Made by a program: the position numbers and the translations under genes. This document shows positions 1 to 8,539 of a stretch of 49,694 bases of DNA, piece after piece (the stretch's first letter is position 1; each line of letters opens with the position of its first letter). Source of the DNA: Candidatus Woesebacteria bacterium RIFCSPHIGHO2_02_FULL_42_20 (GTDB taxonomy: Bacteria > Patescibacteriota > Microgenomatia > UBA8517); assembly GCA_001792535.1 (NCBI GenBank), contig MGGS01000001.1, positions 1 to 49,694 on the forward strand. Direction: 5' to 3'. The notes beneath the pieces were generated by a model. The model had not been told where the DNA came from and did no database searches. It saw nothing but the letters and a program-made list of their open reading frames with translations.

Positions 1-335
1 TACTTAAAAAAGGGGGTTATCTTGTTTTAAACGTGCCGGCACACATGATCCTTTACAGTAAGGTTGATAAAAATTTGGGCCATTATAGAAGATACACTAC
101 TAAACATCTGGAGAGTGTGTTGAGCACGGCAAGCTGCGAGATAGTGAAAGTACTCTACATAAACTGGTGGGCAGCTTTAGGTTGGTGGCTGTTTGTAAAG
201 GTTTTGAAGCTGGAAAGTATCCCAAAAGATAAAGTTTCGTTATTTAATTTCTTTGGTAAATATTTACTTTGGATTGAGAAATTCGTTTCCATGCCCTTTG
301 GTTTGTCGGTGTTTGCGGTTGCCAAAAAATTATGA
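1..335 (+). CDS. Class I SAM-dependent methyltransferase, C-terminal part (5' truncated by window edge)
   Basis: The frame is open to the left edge (first full codon at base 3). The ORF track starts it at GTG 33, but the codons before that read LKKGGYLVLNVPAH, which continues the usual 'L+PGG.l.l.VPAH' end of a methyltransferase core, so the true start lies outside the window. The following 'GHYRRYT' is a hallmark of the UbiE/Methyltransf_11-like proteins that sit next to GT2 transferases in polysaccharide loci. The SAM-binding glycine motif is not in the window. Its stop overlaps the next start by 4 nt (ATGA), so it is co-translated with the downstream GT2. Likely substrate is a sugar or lipid-linked glycan, but this is inferred from context only. 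Confidence 0.75.
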   Translation, partial: LKKGGYLVLNVPAHMILYSKVDKNLGHYRRYTTKHLESVLSTASCEIVKVLYINWWAALGWWLFVKVLKLESIPKDKVSLFNFFGKYLLWIEKFVSMPFGLSVFAVAKKL

Positions 336-1036
336 AACTTACTGTAATTATTCCAGTCTTTAATGAAGAGAATACAATTTCTGAACTGATTGAAAAAGTA
401 AAATTGGCAAAATTGCCCGAGTATCTAAGTCGCGAAATTATAGTTGTCGATGATGGGTCGGGTGATCGAACTGCAAAAAAAATCAAAAAAATTTCCGGAG
501 TTCGTTTTTTTGCACATAAGAAAAACTATGGAAAAGGCGCTGCAATTAAAACCGCAATGAGCAAGGCTAGGGGAGACATTGTTTTGATTCAGGATGCGGA
601 TCTGGAGTATGACCCCAGCGACTATAAAAGACTTATTGCACCGATTCTTAAAAAGGAGGCAGAAGTCGTTTACGGTTCACGCTTCAAGAATTTAAAATTT
701 GCTCTGGTTGGGAAAAACAAAACTCCGCTACCTTTTCATTTTGTCGGAAACAAAGTGTTGACGGCTCTTACAAATTTGCTTTACGGTTCCAAGTTAACGG
801 ATATGGAAACATGTTACAAAGTTTTTAAAAAAGTGATTGTTTCCCCGGAGGAAATAAAGGCTGACAGATTTGACTTCGAGCCGGAGTTTACAGCAAAAGT
901 GCTTAAAAAAGGAATAAAGATTGTCGAGGTCCCGATAACCGTTTCACCTAGAAGCTACAGTGAGGGCAAAAAAATTACCTGGCGCGATGGCTTAATTGCA
1001 ATAAAAGTATTGTTGAGAGAGAGTTTTGGCAAATGA
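332..1036 (+). CDS. GT2 family glycosyltransferase, polyprenyl-phosphate-glycose synthase (DPM1/DPG) type
   Basis: A 234-aa soluble GT-A fold protein. The N-terminus 'MKLTVIIPVFNEE' is the GT2 nucleotide-binding strand, followed by 'VVDDGSGDRT' and the metal-binding region 'QDADLEYDP'. The 'NYGKGAAIKTAM' segment and 'GSRF' are typical of dolichyl-/polyprenyl-phosphate mannose or glucose synthases. There are no C-terminal membrane segments, unlike GtrB/ArnC. Such enzymes make the polyprenyl-phosphate sugars that GT39-type transferases use as donors, and three GT39-like genes follow, so this is probably their donor supplier (inference). It overlaps both neighbours by 4 nt (ATGA). The sugar cannot be told from sequence. 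Confidence 0.85.
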   Translation: MKLTVIIPVFNEENTISELIEKVKLAKLPEYLSREIIVVDDGSGDRTAKKIKKISGVRFFAHKKNYGKGAAIKTAMSKARGDIVLIQDADLEYDPSDYKRLIAPILKKEAEVVYGSRFKNLKFALVGKNKTPLPFHFVGNKVLTALTNLLYGSKLTDMETCYKVFKKVIVSPEEIKADRFDFEPEFTAKVLKKGIKIVEVPITVSPRSYSEGKKITWRDGLIAIKVLLRESFGK

Positions 1037-2103
1037 AAATTGCAATTTTGAGTTTTTACAGTGGAAGCAGCGAGAGGGGAGTTGAAAATTGGACTCAAGA
1101 GATTGCGGGCAAGCTTTCTGTTAATCATAAGGTAGTTGTCTATCAACGTACTAGTACAGTAGGACAAAGTTACGGAGTAGAGGTTGTAAAAGTAGGTTTC
1201 AATGACAGTTATGCCACAAATCAATTAGGTATAGCAAGGAGGTTTTTTATTGATTACGCGAGTCTGAAAATTGCATGGTTCACACTTAAGTGTTTCCCTA
1301 AGTTATTCAAGAAGGGTTATGACATTGTTGTTCCTACGAATGGCGGTTGGCAATCCGCGATGATGAGATTATTTACATGGTTGACTGGGGCGAAAATGGT
1401 TATAGTTGGCCATTCTGGTATTGGTTGGGATGACAGAAACAATTTGTGGTGCTTTCCGGATACATTTGTTGCCCTGTCAACAGTAGCAAAAGACTGGGCG
1501 ATCAGAGTGACCCCTTTTAAAAGTGTAGTTGTAATACCAGATGGGGTAGACTTGAGAAAATTTGGTAAAAGTGGCCCAAAAGTAAAAATCGGGACGGAAA
1601 GGCCGATTGTTCTTCTTGTTGCCGCACTTGAAGAAAGTAAAAGAATTGGCTTGGCAATTAAAGCAGTTAGCAAAATGAAGAAGGGGAGCTTGTTGGTTTT
1701 GGGTGGGGGTTCCAAGGAAAAAGATATCATGGCTTTAGGAACGAGGATATTAGGTAATAGATTCAAAATGATGAAAGTAAGTTACCAAAATATCCAAGAA
1801 TATTACAGGGCTGTTGACGTTTTCACGCTCCCCTCTTGGGGTAGGGAAGCTTTCGGGATGGTTTATTTGGAAGCAATGGCTTGCGGGCTTCCGGTAGTCG
1901 CAACAGATGATGACTTAAGAAGAGAAATTGTCGGCGATGCAGGTATATTAGTTGATCCCACCATCGTCGAAGATTATACAAAAGCTTTGGAGGAATGTGC
2001 TGGCGAGGATTGGGGGAATAAACCTCGGATACAAGCTGAAAAGTTTGGATGGGATAAGGTTAGTCGGATGTATGAAGATCTATTTTTGAAACTAGCAGCA
2101 TGA
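1033..2103 (+). CDS. GT4 family glycosyltransferase
   Basis: A 356-aa GT-B fold protein. The N-terminal Rossmann half starts 'MKIAILSFYSGSSERGVENW', with the usual acceptor-side glycine loop. The C-terminal half carries 'VVIPDGVDLRKF' and the EX7E region 'REAFGMVYLEAMACGLPVV' with both glutamates present. The length is normal for the family. It is a retaining transferase using a nucleotide-sugar donor, acting at the cytoplasmic face on a lipid-linked glycan. ATGA overlaps on both sides place it in the polysaccharide operon. Donor and acceptor cannot be assigned. Confidence 0.85.
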   Translation: MKIAILSFYSGSSERGVENWTQEIAGKLSVNHKVVVYQRTSTVGQSYGVEVVKVGFNDSYATNQLGIARRFFIDYASLKIAWFTLKCFPKLFKKGYDIVVPTNGGWQSAMMRLFTWLTGAKMVIVGHSGIGWDDRNNLWCFPDTFVALSTVAKDWAIRVTPFKSVVVIPDGVDLRKFGKSGPKVKIGTERPIVLLVAALEESKRIGLAIKAVSKMKKGSLLVLGGGSKEKDIMALGTRILGNRFKMMKVSYQNIQEYYRAVDVFTLPSWGREAFGMVYLEAMACGLPVVATDDDLRREIVGDAGILVDPTIVEDYTKALEECAGEDWGNKPRIQAEKFGWDKVSRMYEDLFLKLAA

Positions 2104-2942
2104 AAGTCTCTGTAATAATTCCCGTTTATAACGAAGAAAAAAATATACTCGATTGTATAAAGTCACTGTCTAAACAAACAATGAAAGACTTTGAGGTCAT
2201 TGTTGTTGATGATGGATCAATCGATGGCAGTTTAGCTGCCATGCGGAATTTTCAATTTTCAAATTTCAATTTTCAAATACTGGAGCAAAAACACAAAGGA
2301 GCAGGAGCTGCAAGGAATTTGGGGGCAAGAAATGCAAGTGGTGACATATTAGTTTTTGTAGATGCGGATATGACTTTTGACCGGAACTTCGTGAAAATGC
2401 TCGTGAAACCTATAACCAAGAGAAAGACAATCGGTACATTCAGTAAAGAAGAGTATTTGGCGAACCCGGATAACATTTGGGCTAGGTGCTGGAATTATAA
2501 CCGCGGGCTTCCGCCGGAAGCTATGCACCCTGCAAGTTATCCCGATGCTCAAAAAGTATTTAGGGCAATACTTAAGCCTGAATTCGACAAAGCAGGCGGG
2601 TTCGATGAAAACGTTGGTTATACAGATGATTACTCTCTATCTGACAAGTTAGGGGAAAAAGCTGTTGTTGCAAAAGGCGCAGTTTCGTATCATAAAAACC
2701 CGGATTCTTTAAAAACCGTGTTTGTGCATTCCAAGTGGATGGCAAAAAGAAGATATAAGTTATGGGGTTTTGGTTACTTGGTTGGATTGCTTCGCGTCAG
2801 TCCCCCGTTGTCATTTGGCAATGCAATTATAAAGTCGGTTATTTTTAGGCTGCCACTATTTTTCGTGTTTAAGTTGGTTTCAGACCTTGGCCAATTTATT
2901 GGCATTTTAGAGTACGTTTTATATGGAAAAACTTCGAAATAA
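2100..2942 (+). CDS. GT2 family glycosyltransferase with C-terminal membrane-associated segment
   Basis: A 280-aa protein with 'MKVSVIIPVYNEE', 'VVDDGSIDGS' and the DXD-type 'FVDADMTFD'. 'GGFDENVGYTDDYSLSDKL' is the usual acceptor/catalytic region of GT2. The last 50 residues are hydrophobic, suggesting membrane association. Between the second beta strand and 'GAGAARNLGA' the protein carries a low-complexity insert, RNFQFSNFNFQ, encoded by a 7-bp tandem repeat (see the repeat entry). It overlaps the previous gene by 4 nt and the next by 20 nt. Confidence 0.82.
   Translation: MKVSVIIPVYNEEKNILDCIKSLSKQTMKDFEVIVVDDGSIDGSLAAMRNFQFSNFNFQILEQKHKGAGAARNLGARNASGDILVFVDADMTFDRNFVKMLVKPITKRKTIGTFSKEEYLANPDNIWARCWNYNRGLPPEAMHPASYPDAQKVFRAILKPEFDKAGGFDENVGYTDDYSLSDKLGEKAVVAKGAVSYHKNPDSLKTVFVHSKWMAKRRYKLWGFGYLVGLLRVSPPLSFGNAIIKSVIFRLPLFFVFKLVSDLGQFIGILEYVLYGKTSK
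2247..2274 (+). repeat. 7-bp tandem repeat (AATTTTC)4 inside a GT2 gene
   Basis: Four consecutive 7-mers, AATTTTC-AATTTTC-AAATTTC-AATTTTC, followed by a decayed fifth unit. They are translated in frame as part of the GT2 at 2100-2942. Two sister arrays with related units occur at 3225-3252 and 9196-9229. Confidence 0.85.
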
Positions 2943-4320
2943 CTTTCCCTTTTTGGTTATAATACTTTCCTTGGTTTTAAGGTTAGTGGTGATAAACCAA
3001 TCGTTGTGGCTTGATGAAGCAATAGGGGCAATTGCTGCACGCGACTTTTCCTACTCCAAAATCCTGAGAGAGTTTATGTTATCTGACAATCACCCACCGC
3101 TTTATTATTTATTTCTTAAGGCTTGGGTTTCACTCTTCGGTTTTTCTGAAGTTTCACTCCGCATGCCTTCTGTATTGTTTGGTGTTGGCACAATTTATCT
3201 GGTATATAAGATTTCAAAAAGTTTGAAAATTGGAAATTGGAAATTGGTAATTATTATGTTGGCAACTTCACCTTTACATGTATATTATTCTCAAGAAGCA
3301 AGAATGTATTCTATGGCAGCCTTTTTCGCTGCAAGTACTGTTTACTTTTTCGTAAGACAAAAATGGATTTTCTTTTCTTTAGCTATTTTAGTTTTAGCCT
3401 TTACTGACTATATGCCCTGGTTCATGTTCCCAGTATTTCCGATTTATGGTTTTGTTAAACATAAATCAAAGGCTTGGTTTGGCTCTCTTATGATTTCTTT
3501 TGTCCCGCTTTTTGTTGGCTTACTTTTCTGGGTTCCGATTTTCATTATTCAGTACTGGAAAGGTGATTGGCTGCTTTCGACTCTGCCGGCTTGGCGTGAC
3601 TTGGTGGGAGGTGCCAATCTAAAACAACTAGTTCTTGTTTGGACAAAATTTGTGCTGGGTAGACTATCTTTTCTAAACAGGTTAATTTACTACTCGGTAG
3701 TTGGTCTTGCGTCCATTCCTTTCGCCGTTGCTTTAAAAGATGCTTGGAAGGTACGAAAGAAGGTTTTTTTAACCTGGCTTTGGCTTTTGGTACCATTGGT
3801 TTTGGGCTTTTTGTTTTCGGTTGCTACGCCTGCCTTTTCTTACTTCAGATATGTTTATGTTCTTCCGGCTTTTTATATACTATTGGGAGCAAACTTAAAG
3901 AAAAGTATTATGTTTTTGGTCCTTTTTATTAACCTTGTGGGGCTTTCTATATATTATTTAAACCCCAGACAGCAGCGTGAAAATTGGCGAGGTGCAGTAA
4001 GTTTCGTTGAAACCAGAATTCGGGAGGGTGAAATTGTTCTTTTTCACAACCCTGAACCTTTTGCACCCTACAGATGGTATGCAAAAAAGCCTATTGCTTT
4101 CGGCGCAACAAATTCTATATCGGCTTCAAGAGAAGAAACTTTATGCAAGACAAAAGGATTGATAAGCGGGCATGATGCGGTTTACTTGTTTGAATATCTT
4201 AAAGCTGTTGAAGATCCGCAAAATTTTATTGGCAGTGCTTTAAACAAAGACGGTTTTGAGAAAGTTGCTAAATTCGACTTTTTGGGGGTGGGGTTTGTAG
4301 AATATTGGAAGAGAATATGA
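2923..4320 (+). CDS. GT39/ArnT-like polytopic membrane glycosyltransferase
   Basis: A 465-aa protein with about ten hydrophobic segments. The first periplasmic loop contains 'QSLWLDEA', with the acidic residue used by GT-C enzymes, and the second has 'SDNHPPLYY'. Both are signatures of the PMT_2/GT39 group. Family members transfer a sugar from a polyprenyl-phosphate donor outside the cytoplasmic membrane. The C-terminal third is a small extracytoplasmic domain ('GEIVLFHNPEPFAPYRWY'). The start overlaps the upstream GT2 by 20 nt. A 7-bp tandem repeat encodes residues around 'KIGNWKLV'. Acceptor (glycan, lipid or protein) is unknown. Confidence 0.82.
   Translation: MEKLRNNFPFLVIILSLVLRLVVINQSLWLDEAIGAIAARDFSYSKILREFMLSDNHPPLYYLFLKAWVSLFGFSEVSLRMPSVLFGVGTIYLVYKISKSLKIGNWKLVIIMLATSPLHVYYSQEARMYSMAAFFAASTVYFFVRQKWIFFSLAILVLAFTDYMPWFMFPVFPIYGFVKHKSKAWFGSLMISFVPLFVGLLFWVPIFIIQYWKGDWLLSTLPAWRDLVGGANLKQLVLVWTKFVLGRLSFLNRLIYYSVVGLASIPFAVALKDAWKVRKKVFLTWLWLLVPLVLGFLFSVATPAFSYFRYVYVLPAFYILLGANLKKSIMFLVLFINLVGLSIYYLNPRQQRENWRGAVSFVETRIREGEIVLFHNPEPFAPYRWYAKKPIAFGATNSISASREETLCKTKGLISGHDAVYLFEYLKAVEDPQNFIGSALNKDGFEKVAKFDFLGVGFVEYWKRI
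3225..3252 (+). repeat. 7-bp tandem repeat (GGAAATT)4 inside a GT39-like gene
   Basis: Four units: GAAAATT-GGAAATT-GGAAATT-GGTAATT. Read on the other strand the unit is AATTTCC, close to the AATTTTC unit at 2247. The array is translated in frame within the membrane protein at 2923-4320. Confidence 0.85.
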
Positions 4321-5669
4321 AAAAAATTCTGGCCTTAATTATAATAATCCACCTTTTTGTGTTGACACGGATCACCTTCTTTCCCAATTCCGAAATGTTT
4401 ATTTATCCATACTTGACCAATAAAGGTTTATTACCCTATAAGCAAATCTTAGACCAGCATTTCCCGGGACTTCTTTTCTTGCCTGTCAATTTTGACAACT
4501 TGGGGATGAGAACTCCCCAAGCTGCTCTTCTTTGGCAGATGGCCGCAGTTGCCCTGACTCACCTTTTTGTATTTATCCTATCCCAAAAAGTATTAGATAA
4601 AAGGAAGTTTATACTTCTCCCTAGCCTTCTTTATCTTATTTGGCAACCGTTTTTTGAAGGGTTTATACAGTGGCTTGATGTTTTTTTGCCACTATTTTTA
4701 ATTTCTTCAGCTTACTTCCTTTTGAAGTATATCGACGCTCCCAAAAAAGTGAAGTATTTAGAGATTTCGGGTCTGGTTTTAGGATTGGGAATTATTTTTA
4801 AACAAGTGTTGATTCCGGTTGTTTTATTGGTTGGTTTATATCTCTTTATCAAAAATGGTGCGAAAATCGCCTCTATTTTTATCTTGTCTACATTGCTCCC
4901 TGTTTTACTGATGTTATTGTATTTGTCGTTAATTGGAGTTTTAAATGATTTTTTTTACTGGACTGTAACTTATAACCTGACAACTTTTGCCGATTACGGA
5001 AGAAAATGGGTTCCTTCTCTTTCTCACTTTATTCGCTTTGCTTTTGTGTTCGGTGCCGGTTTGTCGGGTTGGTTTTTAGGTTTCAAAACCAGGAAAGTGT
5101 TTTTGACCGGGCTTTACGGCGTCGGTGCGCTGTCAGCTGTTTACGCAAGGTTTGATTTTGTTCATCTACAACCCGCCTTACCTTTTGTGGTTATTCTAAC
5201 AACCTACGCTGTTACGAGACTTAAGAATCGGCTTGTTGTCTACTTTGGACTGTGCTATTTGTTTGTTGCGTTTATTTGGGGAGTAAAATTTTATCGGGGA
5301 AACTGGAACGGAAATATTACTTTTTTTGACGACAATGTGTATAGAGTAGCTAGTGTAGTAAGAGGAAGAATTCGTCCCGGATCTAAAATTTTTGTATACG
5401 GTGCGCCGGCGCATTTATATCAAATGACACAAACTTTACCTGCCGGAAATGTGTTTATTTTTCAGTTTCCGTGGTTTATGCGTGTTAGCCAGGATAGGAT
5501 CCTCACTGGAATTATTGTGGACAAGCCTGAGATAATAATTGCTGATAGAACTGTTTCGGTAGATAGCCAAAAACTGCTGGATTATACGGGAGGCATCAAC
5601 GCTTATATTTCGAAATATTATCAAACCACGGAAGTTATTGGGAATTATGAGATTTTAGAAAGGAGATGA
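4317..5669 (+). CDS. GT39-like polytopic membrane glycosyltransferase
   Basis: The ATG at 4317 overlaps the previous stop as ATGA and gives a 450-aa protein starting MKKILALIII. The ORF track extends it to a TTG at 4305, which looks less likely. There are about ten membrane spans. The first loop, with 'NSEMFIYPYLTNKGLLPY' followed by 'DQHFPGLLF', matches the general GT-C/PMT_2 pattern of an acidic residue followed by a G-x-PY...D..FPG motif. A small extracytoplasmic C-terminal domain starts near 'RVASVVRGRIRPGSKIFV'. It is more divergent than the other two GT39-like proteins of the locus, so the family call is less sure. Confidence 0.72.
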   Translation: MKKILALIIIIHLFVLTRITFFPNSEMFIYPYLTNKGLLPYKQILDQHFPGLLFLPVNFDNLGMRTPQAALLWQMAAVALTHLFVFILSQKVLDKRKFILLPSLLYLIWQPFFEGFIQWLDVFLPLFLISSAYFLLKYIDAPKKVKYLEISGLVLGLGIIFKQVLIPVVLLVGLYLFIKNGAKIASIFILSTLLPVLLMLLYLSLIGVLNDFFYWTVTYNLTTFADYGRKWVPSLSHFIRFAFVFGAGLSGWFLGFKTRKVFLTGLYGVGALSAVYARFDFVHLQPALPFVVILTTYAVTRLKNRLVVYFGLCYLFVAFIWGVKFYRGNWNGNITFFDDNVYRVASVVRGRIRPGSKIFVYGAPAHLYQMTQTLPAGNVFIFQFPWFMRVSQDRILTGIIVDKPEIIIADRTVSVDSQKLLDYTGGINAYISKYYQTTEVIGNYEILERR

Positions 5670-5671
5670 AG

Positions 5672-6763
5672 ATGAAGATCGGAATTGACATTTCGCCCAT
5701 AATTTATGAAAGCGGCGTTTCCTGGTATACCTGGCATTTGGTCAAGAATTTACTTAGGGTAGACAAAAGTAATGAATACCTCCTGTTTGGTGGCTCATTA
5801 CGCCGCACCAATGATTTATTGGACAAAATCCAGAAGTTGAGAGGTAAGTTTAAGATAAGTTTCTATCCAATTCCACCGACTGTGGCTGATTTTTTATGGA
5901 ACAAGTTGCACTTGCTCAATATTGAATCTGTTGTAGGTAGCCTAGACGTGTTTCATTCGTCAGATTGGTCTCAACCGCCTTCTAACGCTTTCAAAGTAAC
6001 TACAATTCATGACCTTTCGCCAATTACTTATCCAGGTCTAACTGATGAGAAAGTCATAAAAAATACTCAAAGAAGGCTCAAGTGGATAGTTAAGGAGGTC
6101 GATAGGATAATTGTGCCATCCCAAAGTACAAAAAGGGACCTTTTACATTATGGAGTTAAGGAGGCTAAAGTAAAGGTGATTTCGGAGGCCTCGAACGTTG
6201 ACGGGCCTGCAAGTCAGGTGAAGGTGGATAGTTTTAAAAGAAAATATGCCATCGTAGGCGAGTACTTACTGGGTGTAGGAGTCAGCCCACGCAAAAATAC
6301 AAAAAGGCTGATTGCCGCTTACCGGAAAGTTCTTAATATACTGTTGCCAAAAAAGAAGATAAATATGGTTTTTGTAGGCGAAAAATGGCTTGAGATATCC
6401 GATACCCACAATATTATTTTTACCGGCCACATTAGCAATGAAGAGTTGCAAGCCGCATACAGCGGGGCCAAGGTGTTAGTTTATGCTTCTATTTGCGAGG
6501 GCTTTGGCATTCCTATATTGGATGCATATGCATGCGGTTGCCCCGTAGTTACATCAAATATTTCCAGTATGCCGGAAGTTGCCAGTGGCGCGGCTGTATT
6601 AGTAAATCCGTTTGATGTGGATTCGATTGCAAAAGGATTACTTAAAGCTATGCAAAATAGCGAAGACCTAGTCAAACGTGGTAGATCCGTAAATAAAAGG
6701 TTCTCTTGGGAGGAAGTTGCTAGGCAAACTCTGGACGTCTACAATGAAGCTCACGAGTTATGA
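5672..6763 (+). CDS. GT4 family glycosyltransferase
   Basis: The ORF track starts at ATG 5666, but the Shine-Dalgarno AGGAG (5661-5665) abuts that codon. The second ATG at 5672 has a 6-nt spacer and begins MKIGIDISPI, matching the family N-terminus, so 5672 is preferred (363 aa). It has the C-terminal GT-B half with 'LGVGVSPRKNTKRLI' and 'ICEGFGIPILDAYACGCPVV'; the second residue of EX7E is Asp instead of Glu. Related to mannosyl-/rhamnosyltransferases of the WbdA/MtfA kind. Next gene overlaps by 4 nt. Donor unassigned. Confidence 0.83.
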   Translation: MKIGIDISPIIYESGVSWYTWHLVKNLLRVDKSNEYLLFGGSLRRTNDLLDKIQKLRGKFKISFYPIPPTVADFLWNKLHLLNIESVVGSLDVFHSSDWSQPPSNAFKVTTIHDLSPITYPGLTDEKVIKNTQRRLKWIVKEVDRIIVPSQSTKRDLLHYGVKEAKVKVISEASNVDGPASQVKVDSFKRKYAIVGEYLLGVGVSPRKNTKRLIAAYRKVLNILLPKKKINMVFVGEKWLEISDTHNIIFTGHISNEELQAAYSGAKVLVYASICEGFGIPILDAYACGCPVVTSNISSMPEVASGAAVLVNPFDVDSIAKGLLKAMQNSEDLVKRGRSVNKRFSWEEVARQTLDVYNEAHEL

Positions 6764-7896
6764 TCATAGGAATCGACGGTAACGAAGCTAATGTAAAAGA
6801 GAGAGTAGGTATAAATGTTTATGCATTTGAAATTATATGGGGACTTTATAATTTGGTTAAAAATTCCCGAAAGAAATGTAGACTTATAGTATATCTGAAA
6901 TCCGGGGCCCGAGATGATTTACCCAAAGAAGATAAACATATTTCGTACAAAGTACTGCATGGCGGTAAATTATGGATACTGACCAAGCTTACTCCTCACC
7001 TATCTTTTGTGAGGAGTGAACGACTGGATGTTTTCTTTACCCCCAGCCATTATTTGCCAGCTTTGGTAGGTGTTCCCTTGGTATTTTCCGTGATGGACCT
7101 AGGGTATCTCGAATTCTCGGGACAATTTAGAAAAAGGGACTATTGGCAGTTAAAGATCTGGACTGCTATTTCGATATATATATCAAAGTATATCATTACA
7201 ATTTCAGAAAGTACTATGAATGATATTGTACGACATTATCCCAAAGCTTCCAATAAGGTGCGAGTTACGCTTCTGGCGTACGACAGATACCTGTATAATA
7301 CAGACATATCTCAAAAAGTTGTGCGACGAGCGACGAAAAAATACCTTATAGTAGGTGATTACCTACTTTTTATGGGTACACTAAAGCCTAGTAAAAACAT
7401 TGAAGGGTTATTGGATGCTTGGTCACAAGTGATACAGGAGCATAAAGGAATTAAGTTGGTAATTGCCGGTAAGAAAGGGTGGCTTTTCGATGAAATTTTT
7501 AAAAAAGTTGAAAAACTTGATATTGACGGGTCTGTTATTTTTACAGACTTTGTTCCGGAGAAAGACAAGCGGTATCTAATAAAGGGTGCCAAAGCATTGA
7601 TACTGCCTTCTTTTTGGGAGGGCTTTGGCCTGGATCCGCTTTATGCCATGGCAGTCGGCACCCCGGTAATTGTTAGTAAAGTCGCCAGTATACCCCAGGT
7701 AGTTGGTGATGCGGGTATATATTTTAACCCCTATGACAAAAATGACATTGCAGATTCTATTAAAAAGCTACTGTCTATGTCGCAGTTAAGTTATAATAAG
7801 CTTGTTGCAAAGGGTTTAGCCCAAGCAGATAAGTTTTCCTGGCTGAAAACAGCAAATGAAACTTTTAAGGTTTTAGAGGCAGCTAGTCAAAAATAA
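6760..7896 (+). CDS. GT4 family glycosyltransferase with altered EX7E motif
   Basis: A 378-aa paralogue-like neighbour of the 5672 gene, starting 'MIIGIDGNEANVKERVGINVY', with 'LLFMGTLKPSKNIEGLL' as the donor-half entry. The EX7E region reads 'WEGFGLDPLYAMAVGTPVIV', where the second glutamate, normally contacting the nucleotide ribose, is Tyr. The rest of the fold, including 'GDAGIYFNPYD', is intact, so the gene does not look decayed. It overlaps the previous gene by 4 nt and is followed after 1 nt by an acyltransferase. Confidence 0.82.
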   Translation: MIIGIDGNEANVKERVGINVYAFEIIWGLYNLVKNSRKKCRLIVYLKSGARDDLPKEDKHISYKVLHGGKLWILTKLTPHLSFVRSERLDVFFTPSHYLPALVGVPLVFSVMDLGYLEFSGQFRKRDYWQLKIWTAISIYISKYIITISESTMNDIVRHYPKASNKVRVTLLAYDRYLYNTDISQKVVRRATKKYLIVGDYLLFMGTLKPSKNIEGLLDAWSQVIQEHKGIKLVIAGKKGWLFDEIFKKVEKLDIDGSVIFTDFVPEKDKRYLIKGAKALILPSFWEGFGLDPLYAMAVGTPVIVSKVASIPQVVGDAGIYFNPYDKNDIADSIKKLLSMSQLSYNKLVAKGLAQADKFSWLKTANETFKVLEAASQK

Positions 7897-7897
7897 T

Positions 7898-8539
7898 ATG
7901 CTATATTCTCAAAATTTACATTTCACAAAAAACGGGCTGGTTTTCACTGACAAAAACGGAAACAAATTATCCATGAATACTGCCGTGAAAAAAGGCCTTC
8001 AGCGGGTTTTTAGCTGGATGATAGATTTTAAATTGTTCATAATTCATGGTGTGAGTTTGCATTTACCTCTTTGGTCAGTAAGAAAGGCAATTTTTAGCCT
8101 GTTCGGTGTAAAAATCGGCAAAGGGAGCATAATTCATATGGGTTGCAAATTTTTTGAACCAAGCGGGGTTGAGATTGGCCAAGATACTGTAGTTGGTGAA
8201 GGAGCGTTTCTTGATGGTAGAGCCAAACTCGTTGTTGGCAATCATGTTGCTGTTGCGTCCCAAGTACTTATTTATAATTCGGAGCACGATATAAGTTCGG
8301 ATACATTTGAAGCAACAAACGCACCTGTTGCAATCGGGGACTATGTCTTTGTTGGGCCAAGGGCGATTATTCTTCCAGGCGTTTCGGTGGGTGCAGGTGC
8401 AGTTATCGCTGCGGGTGCGGTGGTGACAAAAGATGTGCCCTCGTTCGCAATAGTGGGAGGTGTCCCTGCAAAAATAATAAGCGAGCGAAAGCTAAAAGAT
8501 CCACAATATCGGCTTGGCCGTGCTCGGCTTTTTCAATGA
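7898..8539 (+). CDS. Hexapeptide-repeat (left-handed beta-helix) O-acyltransferase
   Basis: 213 aa. After about 60 N-terminal residues come imperfect hexapeptide repeats ('VEIGQDTVVGEGAFLDG', 'VAIGDYVFVGPRAIILPG', 'VSVGAGAVIAAGAVVTKDV'), ending in the typical 'AIVGGVPAKII'. The histidine in 'YNSEHDI' fits the catalytic His of WbbJ/maa/NodL-like acetyltransferases. These transfer an acetyl group from acetyl-CoA to a sugar hydroxyl. Within a glycosyltransferase operon it most likely decorates the exported polysaccharide. The next gene overlaps by 4 nt. Confidence 0.85.
   Translation: MLYSQNLHFTKNGLVFTDKNGNKLSMNTAVKKGLQRVFSWMIDFKLFIIHGVSLHLPLWSVRKAIFSLFGVKIGKGSIIHMGCKFFEPSGVEIGQDTVVGEGAFLDGRAKLVVGNHVAVASQVLIYNSEHDISSDTFEATNAPVAIGDYVFVGPRAIILPGVSVGAGAVIAAGAVVTKDVPSFAIVGGVPAKIISERKLKDPQYRLGRARLFQ

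Noticed and set aside
1317-1766. 149-aa minus-strand ORF opposite the GT4 gene
   Set aside because: Fully inside a clear GT4 coding region; the protein has no recognisable motif and is a shadow of the real gene.
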